Source of the DNA: Candidatus Saccharibacteria bacterium RIFCSPHIGHO2_12_FULL_47_16b
Lineage (GTDB): Bacteria; Patescibacteriota; Saccharimonadia; Saccharimonadales; UBA10212
DNA: 38,274 nt
Assembly (NCBI GenBank): GCA_001790525.1
Contig: MGCU01000002.1
Span: 1-38,274, forward strand
Reading direction: 5' to 3'
Positions 30,908 through 36,472 of the stretch are shown piece by piece. The notes below the pieces were generated by a model, which was not told where the DNA came from, made no database searches, and was given only the letters and a program-made list of their open reading frames with translations. A program made the position numbers and the translations under genes. Each line of letters begins with the position of its first letter. Positions within the stretch are counted from its first letter, which is position 1.

Positions 30908-31045
30908 ATGCCGAAGAGGACTTATCAGCCAAAAGTACGACAGCGCAGCCGCGAACACGGTTTTATGAAACGTATGGCCAGCCGAGCCGGCCGTAAAATT
31001 TTAGCCCGCCGCCGCCAAAAAGGCCGCACCCGTCTCACCCACTAG
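30908..31045 (+). CDS. rpmH: Large ribosomal subunit protein bL34
   Basis: A 45-codon frame too short for the ORF track. The product starts [19 protein letters not shown] and continues '[21 protein letters not shown]', matching bL34 over its whole length. It is a basic protein at the base of the 50S subunit. TATGAT ends 11 nt before the ATG, leaving a very short leader and no Shine-Dalgarno. It is followed by rnpA, as in almost all bacteria. Confidence 0.98.
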   Translation: MPKRTYQPKVRQRSREHGFMKRMASRAGRKILARRRQKGRTRLTH

Positions 31046-31129
31046 CCGGCAGAAATTAGAAAATAGAAATTAGCAATTTGGCTGGACCCTGCTATTTCCT
31101 AGTTACTATTTCCTAGTTACTATATCTTT
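31046..31129 (+). repeat. Degenerate AATTAG/CTAATT-type spacer between rpmH and rnpA
   Basis: AGAAATTAGAAAATAGAAATTAG on the left and twice TTTCCTAGTTACTA on the right can fold on each other. The same words recur at 11151-11180, 16600-16640, 17581-17640, 27335-27360 and 27741-27765. Confidence 0.5.
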
Positions 31130-31477
31130 GTGATATCCAGGGAACACAGATTTGCTGGCCGCGCCAGCCTAAAATTTGTTTATAAAAATGGCAAAGTTGT
31201 TCGCGGGCCTCATTTTTCTGTCCGGTACGCCTTGAATGGGCGACGGGCTAGTTATCGAGCAGCAGTTGTGGTAAGCCGCAAAATTTCTAAATCGGCCGTC
31301 AAACGTAACCGTATTCGCCGCCGAATCTACGCCTTGATTGGCAGCTTAGAAAAACAAATCAGCCAACCCTACGATATAGTCATAACGGTTTTTAGTGAAT
31401 CAGTTGACTCACTAACGCCGCCGGCCTTAGAAAAACAGCTCCAACAGCAGCTAAAAGCTGCCGGCATCCTGCGTTAG
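31130..31477 (+). CDS. rnpA: Ribonuclease P protein component
   Basis: 115 residues beginning at GTG (31130). 'EHRFAGRASLKFVYKNGKVVRGPHFSVRY' is the N-terminal fold, and 'AVKRNRIRRRIYALI' is the conserved RNR motif that contacts P RNA. It is the protein cofactor that helps the RNA enzyme trim tRNA 5' ends. The rpmH-rnpA order is conserved. No Shine-Dalgarno is clear; an in-frame ATG is absent near the N-terminus. The length is normal. Confidence 0.97.
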   Translation: MISREHRFAGRASLKFVYKNGKVVRGPHFSVRYALNGRRASYRAAVVVSRKISKSAVKRNRIRRRIYALIGSLEKQISQPYDIVITVFSESVDSLTPPALEKQLQQQLKAAGILR

Positions 31478-31650
31478 CCATAGAGTTGAAGCCACTAGCC
31501 ACTAACCGTTGTCCGGTTGCCACGCGCTTTCCGGTTACCGCTAGACCGGTTAGCGGTTTAATGGCTACCGGCTAATGGGTGGACAGTGGTTAATGGATAC
31601 CGGACAGTGGCATGTTGCATGCTATGATAAAGGGCTAGAGAGTTTTTGGT
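31478..31650 (+). promoter_or_regulatory. yidC upstream spacer with repeats and a promoter
   Basis: The spacer is filled with short inverted and direct words (GCCACTAGCCACTAACCG, ACCGCTAGACCGGTTAGCGGT, two copies of GGACAGTGG). CGGACA (31601-31606), 16 bp and TATGAT (31623-31628) form a plausible promoter for yidC. CATGTTGCAT just before the -10 also occurs upstream of hsp20. Confidence 0.4.
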
Positions 31651-32565
31651 ATGTTTGATACTTTAATCGTCCAACCGATTTTCAATTTGCTGGTCTTTAT
31701 TTACGCCATTATTCCAGGCCACGACATTGGCTTGGCGGTAATAATGGTGGCCATCATAGTCAGAATGCTGCTTTGGCCGTTAGCCAAAAAACAGCTGCAT
31801 CACACCAAGGCGATTCGGGCCCTGCAGCCGGAACTCAAAAGAATCAAGAAAGCTGCCGTCGGTGATAAACGCAAAGAATCAATGATGGTAATGGAGCTTT
31901 ACAAAGAAAGAGAGATTAACCCTTTTGGCACGCTTGGGCTAGCTTTAGTTCAAGCGCCTATCCTGCTTGGACTTTTCTTTGTATTAAGAAAGCTATTTAA
32001 TGATCCAAGTTCGATTATTAACTTTTCTTATTCATGGCTTCATGGCTTAGGCTGGCTGCAGAATTTAGCTTCGGACATCAATCACTTTGATAGCACGCTG
32101 TTTGGAATAGTCGACCTAAAAAGAGTGGCCAGCACGCAAGCCGGGTTTTATTGGCCAGCCTTAGTCTTAGTAATTGCCAGCGCCATGACCCAGTATTACC
32201 AGACTAAAATGCTTATGCCTCGCTCCAAAGATTCGCGCTCGCTGCGCCGAATTTTCAAAGAGGCCGGCAAAGGCCAACAGGCCGACCAACAGGAAGTTAT
32301 GGAAGCCACCGGCCGTTTTACCTTATACATAATTCCATTCTTAATAATAATCGTCGGTATTAATTTTGTTACTGGCTTGGCTTTATATTGGCTGACGACC
32401 AGTTCCGTGGCTATCTTCCAGCAATCAAAAATTCTTAAGGAAGATGTAGCCGAAGCCGAGGTAGTGGCCGAAGCGACGGCACCCGCGGCAGCAGCCGACG
32501 ATCAAACAAGAAAAAAGCACCGCAAAAAATCTAAAAAACACAAAGCCCGCCGGAGACGCAAGTAA
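31651..32565 (+). CDS. yidC: Membrane protein insertase YidC/Oxa1
   Basis: 304 residues of the short Gram-positive/CPR type without the periplasmic domain. 'IVQPIFNLLVFIYAII' begins the core; 'VRMLLWPLAKKQLHHTKAIRALQPELKRIKK' contains the conserved first helix Arg and the cytoplasmic helical hairpin, followed by 'LGLALVQAPILLGLFFVLRKLF' and 'YIIPFLIIIVGINFVTGLALYWLTTS'. The C-terminus is very basic, suited to ribosome contact. It inserts proteins into the cytoplasmic membrane alone or with SecYEG. A GIY-YIG cassette separates it from jag. Confidence 0.96.
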   Translation: MFDTLIVQPIFNLLVFIYAIIPGHDIGLAVIMVAIIVRMLLWPLAKKQLHHTKAIRALQPELKRIKKAAVGDKRKESMMVMELYKEREINPFGTLGLALVQAPILLGLFFVLRKLFNDPSSIINFSYSWLHGLGWLQNLASDINHFDSTLFGIVDLKRVASTQAGFYWPALVLVIASAMTQYYQTKMLMPRSKDSRSLRRIFKEAGKGQQADQQEVMEATGRFTLYIIPFLIIIVGINFVTGLALYWLTTSSVAIFQQSKILKEDVAEAEVVAEATAPAAAADDQTRKKHRKKSKKHKARRRRK

Positions 32566-32568
32566 TGG

Positions 32569-32647
32569 CCCCGATTAGAAGTAGCTTTTTATCAAAAACT
32601 TCTGGTTTGCTGACAAACCAGACTTCTAACGGGGTCTATCCCGTTAG
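32569..32647. repeat. Nested hairpins before the second GIY-YIG gene
   Basis: CCCCGATTAGAAGT (32569-32582) pairs with ACTTCTAACGGGG (32622-32634). Inside, CTGGTTTG-CTGA-CAAACCAG forms a perfect stem. CTAACGGG-GTCTAT-CCCGTTAG (32626-32647) is an alternative 8-bp stem ending 8 bp before the ATG. Confidence 0.65.
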
Positions 32648-32654
32648 CTCCAGC

Positions 32655-32915
32655 ATGTGCTACGTTTACGTGTTGCGCAATACAGAAAATGGACGTTTTT
32701 ACACGGGCTTCACGTTCGACCTAAAAAAACGCTTGACCGAACATTTCGCTAATCAATCTAGATCTACCAACAAGCGCGGACCTTACGAATTGATTTATTA
32801 TGAAGCCTGCATGAATTCAACCGATGCTCGAGCCAGAGAGAAGTTCTTAAAAACAGGACAGGGCAAACGTTATTTAAAGAATAGAGTTAAGCGTTTTCTG
32901 GAGCTAATGGGATGA
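32655..32915 (+). CDS. GIY-YIG single-domain nuclease, second copy
   Basis: The track start at 32565 includes 30 residues encoded by the hairpin region; the natural start is the ATG at 32655 (MCYVYVLRNTENGRFYTGFT), giving 86 residues. YVYVL...FYTGF supplies GIY-YIG motifs (the second as YTG), 'DLKKRLTEH' the conserved Arg, 'YYEAC' the metal-binding Glu, and 'EKFLKTGQGKRYL' the C-terminal helix. It lies between yidC and jag, which are normally neighbours, and its stop overlaps the jag start (ATGA). No Shine-Dalgarno is seen. It is probably an inserted cassette, like the copy at 4508. Confidence 0.88.
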   Translation: MCYVYVLRNTENGRFYTGFTFDLKKRLTEHFANQSRSTNKRGPYELIYYEACMNSTDARAREKFLKTGQGKRYLKNRVKRFLELMG

Positions 32916-33400
32916 ACGACAATCTAGAAGAAGCCATCCTGTATGCCAAAAAATATTTAGAGGACTTGCTGTCCTTTTTTGGCTTAAACACCGACGTTTA
33001 TGCTACGACTCACGACGATGAGGTCATTGAACTTAATATTCCGTCAACTCGCTATAACGGCTTTTTAATTGGCGTGCGAGGCGAGACTATGCGTTCCTTT
33101 CAATTCCTGGTTGGTACGGTTTTGAGAAACCAGGGCTTTGCTCATTCTCGAGTCAACGTGGACGTGGCCGATTACAAAAAGCACCGGGCCGAACGCTTGG
33201 TGGAGAAAGCCAAAGACTGGTTTAAACAAGTCAAAGAAAGCGGCGAAACAAAGGAACTGGAGCCGATGAATCCGGCCGACCGCCGAGTTATACATCAGGC
33301 GGCAACCGATTTCGGCTTATCAACCGAATCCATCGGCGAGGGTCGCGACCGCCACATCGTTTTAAAGCCAAGTCAAAGTACAGATGAGCTCTCAAGTTAA
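32912..33400 (+). CDS. jag: Jag/KhpB-type KH-R3H RNA-binding protein
   Basis: 162 residues without the N-terminal Jag-N domain, as in many small genomes. The KH domain includes 'NGFLIGVRGETMRSFQFLVGTVL' with the GxxG loop GVRG, and the R3H domain at the C-terminus has the 'RRVIH' core and 'GEGRDRHIVLKPS'. The protein binds RNA and is implicated in cell-envelope and division control in firmicutes. Adjacent to yidC as usual, apart from the intervening GIY-YIG gene. Confidence 0.94.
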   Translation: MNDNLEEAILYAKKYLEDLLSFFGLNTDVYATTHDDEVIELNIPSTRYNGFLIGVRGETMRSFQFLVGTVLRNQGFAHSRVNVDVADYKKHRAERLVEKAKDWFKQVKESGETKELEPMNPADRRVIHQAATDFGLSTESIGEGRDRHIVLKPSQSTDELSS

Positions 33401-33423
33401 ACATAAACTACTTAAGCTATAAT
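33397..33423 (+). promoter_or_regulatory. Promoter for the 139-aa gene, leaderless
   Basis: A perfect TATAAT (33418-33423) ends six nucleotides before the ATG at 33430. The -35 is poor (TTAAAC at 33397, 15-bp spacer). Confidence 0.5.
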
Positions 33424-33429
33424 CAAATT

Positions 33430-33849
33430 ATGAGAACAGAACGCGATTTTTCCCCTGATATGGTTGAAATACGTCGGCAGAGATTCGATAACATAATAGG
33501 TCAACCAGCATATTTTTTTGCCGAGGATGTAATGATTAACCCTTTTGGGGACAAGCCGGGTGTGCCAATACCAGATTATCAACGAGCGCAGTCAGACGGG
33601 CCGAAGAAGGGCCTATTAGTACAGGGCATAGTCGAGGGAACAGAAATGGTTTTTACTCCTCAATACTTCCGAGATCTAACTGAACCAGTATGGGTAGTCC
33701 ACCTAAGACATACGGAAGTGTCTAAAGAAAACGGCAAGCACATTCATTTTTCCGTCGATGGGCCAAGATCTCTTGTCAGAATTGATAGAATTTATGGCTG
33801 GTACGATTCTCGAGAAGCGGATCTACTAGATGAAACCATCGCAGCTTAA
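33430..33849 (+). CDS. Uncharacterised 139-aa soluble protein
   Basis: The ATG start follows the -10 box directly, so the transcript would be leaderless. No signal peptide or membrane segment. The middle is Pro/Gly/Asp-rich ('NPFGDKPGVPIPDYQ') and the second half alternates strands ('GLLVQGIVEGTEMVF', 'PVWVVHLRHTEV', 'KHIHFSVDG'), suggesting a small beta fold. It resembles no family I recognise. Base composition and promoter style resemble the 165-aa gene at 1124. The 3' end overlaps the convergent glycosyltransferase gene by four bases. Confidence 0.7.
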   Translation: MRTERDFSPDMVEIRRQRFDNIIGQPAYFFAEDVMINPFGDKPGVPIPDYQRAQSDGPKKGLLVQGIVEGTEMVFTPQYFRDLTEPVWVVHLRHTEVSKENGKHIHFSVDGPRSLVRIDRIYGWYDSREADLLDETIAA

Positions 33850-35012
33850 TTCAAGATTGATTTGTAAATTTCGAGGGTTTGTTCGGCCGTCTTCCGCCAA
33901 GAATATTTGGCGGCTTGGGCATGGCCGCGGGCAATAAGATTGGTACTTAAATTAAAATTATCCAAGACCTGGCCGATTTTGGTGGCCATATCTTCGCTGT
34001 CAAGTGAGTTAAAGTAGTGGGCGGCCTCGCCATAAATTTCCGGCAGGCAGCTGGCATTACTAGAAACTACCGGCGCACCATGAATCATTGCTTCCAAGCC
34101 GGGCAGGCCAAAACCTTCGGACAGAGAAGGGAAGACGTAAGCCGCCGTATTTTCATAAAGCCAACGTAGCTGCCCATCACTGACCCAACCCAAAAATAAT
34201 ATTTTACTTGCTTGCCCCTTACCAAAACCTGAACGGAGCAGTCGGTAATCGGATTGCGGAGTGTCAAGTTTTTGGTGTGGGGTTAAGCTTTTGGATTCGA
34301 CGTATTGGGCGAGCAATTCAAAGTTTTTGTCCGGCTGGCCAGCCAAAACCAGTTTCAAATCGGGCTGGTCTCTTCGAACCATTGCAAAGGCATTAATCAG
34401 TCGGTTCAAATTTTTATGCGGATTGGCCCGGCCAACATACATAATGAATTTTTGGTCGTCCAGTTCGGCTATTGGCTCGGGCTGAACTTCAATTTTATCG
34501 GCAGCCTCGTAGATAACTTCGATTTTGTCTGGATCAATATTGGTATATTGTGCGACATCGTTTTTTACGAATTCGCTTGAGGTTATTAGCTTTTGCGATT
34601 TTTTAGCAACTTTTTTGATTAGCCAACGGTAGACAGTCTGTTTGGATTTAAAAATTAGTTGGTTTTTGGCTGGATTGTCAAAACGAGCTGTAGTTAGGTC
34701 GTGAATTGTTGTGACGGTCCTACCTTTGTAAAAGGCCGGTTGCTGGGTCATGCCAAAATGAACCAGATCCGGGCGCAAATTATTCAATTGTCGTAGCAAG
34801 CCAATTTGCTCGGCCGAAGAAAATTCTTTGTATGGGCTTTCAATAATCTCAAAATTTGGGACTTTTTTTTCTAAGAACTTGACGCGCGACGGTTTGGCTA
34901 AAAGTACAATCTCAAAACCGGGCTTGAGCCGATGCAAATTCTCGACCAATTTATCTATATAACGGCCAGTACTACTACCTGATTCCCGCGCGTCTATGAC
35001 AATACGTTTCAT
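33846..35012 (-). CDS. Family 4 glycosyltransferase with palindromic-element insertion
   Basis: 388 residues, GT-B fold. N-terminal half: 'MKRIVIDAREsGSSTGRYIDKL' and 'TVTTIHDLT'. C-terminal half: 'KFIMYVGRANPHKNLNRLINAFA' and the donor-binding motif 'PSLSEGFGLPGLEAMIHGAPVV' (Glu-x7-Glu type). Such enzymes transfer sugars from nucleotide donors in cell-envelope polysaccharide synthesis; the acceptor is unknown. Residues about 244-267 ('TPHQKLDTPQSDYRLLR...') are encoded by a 70-bp palindromic element and fall in the loop before 'ILFLGWVSD', where relatives are short, so the insertion probably forms an exposed loop and is tolerated. Confidence 0.92.
   Translation of the reverse strand: MKRIVIDARESGSSTGRYIDKLVENLHRLKPGFEIVLLAKPSRVKFLEKKVPNFEIIESPYKEFSSAEQIGLLRQLNNLRPDLVHFGMTQQPAFYKGRTVTTIHDLTTARFDNPAKNQLIFKSKQTVYRWLIKKVAKKSQKLITSSEFVKNDVAQYTNIDPDKIEVIYEAADKIEVQPEPIAELDDQKFIMYVGRANPHKNLNRLINAFAMVRRDQPDLKLVLAGQPDKNFELLAQYVESKSLTPHQKLDTPQSDYRLLRSGFGKGQASKILFLGWVSDGQLRWLYENTAAYVFPSLSEGFGLPGLEAMIHGAPVVSSNASCLPEIYGEAAHYFNSLDSEDMATKIGQVLDNFNLSTNLIARGHAQAAKYSWRKTAEQTLEIYKSILN
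34214..34283 (-). repeat. 70-bp in-frame palindromic element, copy B
   Basis: On the minus strand it reads ACCCCACACCAAAAACTT...AGGTTTTGGTAAGGGGC and occupies the same reading phase as copy A in prgI (16309-16378). Of the 12 differences, the pairs at element positions 9/62 (G-C to C-G) and 20/52 (G-C to A-T) are compensatory, supporting a maintained stem. Confidence 0.9.
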
Positions 35013-35035
35013 TGCCTTCCTATAATAGACTAGGA

Positions 35036-35305
35036 CTACCGATAAACCTGATTGTGGGAACCAATATCGAGGAAAGTTATTACATCCTCGGTTTCTTCGT
35101 AAACAACCCGGATGTTACCGGCTACCGAAAAAGCCCGCTTGCCTGCCAACTTCCCAGTTAAAGCATGATCATTCAGCAGGTAACCACGATGCCCGGCTTT
35201 GAATAGTATTAAACATTCCTGGAATTGTAAAATAAGTTTTTTGTTGGGGACTATTCGTATCTTGAAGTGTTTTTTGAATTGCTTATGCCGGCGTGTGGGT
35301 TTCAC
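35036..35305 (-). CDS. YafQ/RelE-like toxin
   Basis: 89 residues, typical length. 'RRHKQFKKHFKIRI', 'HALTGKLAGKRAFSVAGNIRVVYEETEDVITFLDIGSHNQVY' match the YafQ/RelE mRNA-interferase toxins: 'HxLxGxLxGxRxfxvxgdiRvvY' then the conserved 'F.diGsH..vY' ending. It is expected to cleave mRNA on the ribosome. Start overlaps the antitoxin stop by four bases (ATGA), so the pair is co-translated. His, Arg and the terminal region are intact, suggesting a functional toxin. Confidence 0.9.
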   Translation of the reverse strand: MKPTRRHKQFKKHFKIRIVPNKKLILQFQECLILFKAGHRGYLLNDHALTGKLAGKRAFSVAGNIRVVYEETEDVITFLDIGSHNQVYR

Positions 35306-35589
35306 TGGAGGAGGTCTTCCATCAACTCTTCCACCGTATTAAATGGCCCTGACACGTTCTTTCCCTGCCGCGCTTCCTCTGCCCAGCGGTTAAGCCGCTT
35401 GGCGGCTGCGTCGGAAGGTTCGCCCCAATCGTCCTGTCCGAAATTCAAATTCCGACCCTCGGTCTCCGCTTTGGCCCAAACGCGGATATAAGCCTGCAGG
35501 GAATCAAAACCCAACTTAGTCGCCCGCTCAGCTAATCGATCGCGGACATCCTTGTCCATTGGCACCTGAACCTTAACTTGCTTGCTCAT
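35302..35589 (-). CDS. RelB/DinJ-like antitoxin
   Basis: 95 residues. 'KQVKVQVPMDKDVRDRLAERATKLGFDSLQAYIRVWAKAE' is a ribbon-helix-helix DNA-binding domain of the RelB/DinJ kind (strand, helix, helix). The C-terminal half is acidic and flexible and would wrap the toxin. It precedes the toxin, as in most RelBE-type operons. Tandem GTATCAAAAT sites overlap the promoter upstream, consistent with autoregulation. Confidence 0.85.
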   Translation of the reverse strand: MSKQVKVQVPMDKDVRDRLAERATKLGFDSLQAYIRVWAKAETEGRNLNFGQDDWGEPSDAAAKRLNRWAEEARQGKNVSGPFNTVEELMEDLLQ

Positions 35590-35590
35590 A

Positions 35591-35627
35591 GTATCAAAAT
35601 GGTATCAAAATAGTCTTTCGATGTCAA
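35591..35627 (-). promoter_or_regulatory. Toxin-antitoxin promoter and tandem operator
   Basis: TTGACA (minus, 35627-35622), 17 bp, then TACCAT as the -10. Two direct GTATCAAAAT copies (35591-35600 and 35602-35611) lie over the -10 and the start region, a good operator for the RHH antitoxin. Confidence 0.6.
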
Positions 35628-35641
35628 TCCATACGAGAGAC

Positions 35642-35668
35642 TCCTTGCAAGGCCGAGCCTTGCAAGGA
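35642..35668. repeat. 27-bp perfect palindrome upstream of the TA operon
   Basis: TCCTTGCAAGGC-CGA-GCCTTGCAAGGA, a 12-bp stem with a 3-nt loop. A second hairpin CTTTACT-CA-AGTAAAG lies at 35686-35701. The core words resemble the REP family (CAAGG/CCTTG), but the centre differs. Possibly a bidirectional terminator or another palindromic mobile unit. The rest of 35702-35762 shows nothing. Confidence 0.75.
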
Positions 35669-35762
35669 TCTGCAAGAAATGATCGCTTTACTCAAGTAAA
35701 GTAGCTGGATAGAGAGTATTTCCAGACTTTCCCATAATTCAAGATTTGATTAAGGACGCTTT

Positions 35763-36332
35763 TTATTTGAATTTGAAGCCGGTTAAAATTCTGTCAAAAT
35801 CTGCCCGTTGGCTGTCAAAATCCTTCTCGGCGGCCGTTACCAACAGGTAATAAATCTTTTTGTTGTAGACCACCACGTTGACTTCGTTTTTGGAAGGCTG
35901 CGAACCGGTGATTTTATAGGTCAGCTTAATTGCTGGCTGGTCAGATATGGTGGTGTCGCCGCTGGAAATCAGCTCAATATTTTTAGGAATAGTTTTTAGA
36001 GCTTGGTTTTTTAGGTCATCATTATTCTTTGGCAGCGAGGTGGAAGTATCAACCGAGACCAGAAACAGACCGATAGGCGGTGGAGCCCCGTGACCAAGAC
36101 CGCTCTCGGCCTTGACGTCTTTAAGAGCGGTCTGCGATAGTTTTATCCAACCGTCAGGCCGAGGATAATCGAAATTGCTGGACTCAATCGAAGTTGATGG
36201 TTGTTCAGAGGGAGTAGTTTTGTTAGAGACGAAAGGCTGGCTCCACAACAAAGTTGCTACCGCTGTGACCACAGCCGCAACTAGCAAAATAAGCTGTTTT
36301 CGGTTAAGTTTTGGCATAACCATAGACCCCAT
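35763..36332 (-). CDS. Membrane-anchored PsbP/DUF1795-like protein
   Basis: 189 residues. An N-terminal signal-anchor 'KQLILLVAAVVTAVATLLWS' (about 12-31) is followed by a Ser/Thr/Pro linker and a soluble domain 'YPRPDGWIKLSQTALKD...', with 'AIKLTYKITGSQPSKNEVNVVVYNKKIYYLLVTAAEKDF' and 'FDRILTGFKFK' at the end. This last part follows the pattern of PsbP-like/DUF1795 domains (strand, strand, helix ending 'il..f.f'). Located outside the membrane, function unknown. Start is uncertain; the ATG at 36323 or 36317 is also possible. Confidence 0.7.
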   Translation of the reverse strand: MGSMVMPKLNRKQLILLVAAVVTAVATLLWSQPFVSNKTTPSEQPSTSIESSNFDYPRPDGWIKLSQTALKDVKAESGLGHGAPPPIGLFLVSVDTSTSLPKNNDDLKNQALKTIPKNIELISSGDTTISDQPAIKLTYKITGSQPSKNEVNVVVYNKKIYYLLVTAAEKDFDSQRADFDRILTGFKFK

Positions 36333-36403
36333 TTTACATTGTTAATAAACACTGGGGTTTAACTGGAATAGTTGCTAATCTGTGGATACGGCGTAATTCT
36401 TAG

Positions 36404-36467
36404 TTGACAAACATTCTTACATGCCTGAAAATTAAACTATCGAAATAAAATATCCTAACTAAGGAGG
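36404..36467 (+). promoter_or_regulatory. Promoter and strong ribosome-binding site of the surface protein gene
   Basis: TTGACA at 36404-36409, a -10 candidate GAAAAT (36427-36432, 17 bp), and AAGGAGG at 36461-36467, five nucleotides before the ATG. It is the best Shine-Dalgarno in the window, suggesting high expression. Confidence 0.55.
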
Positions 36468-36472
36468 GTTTA

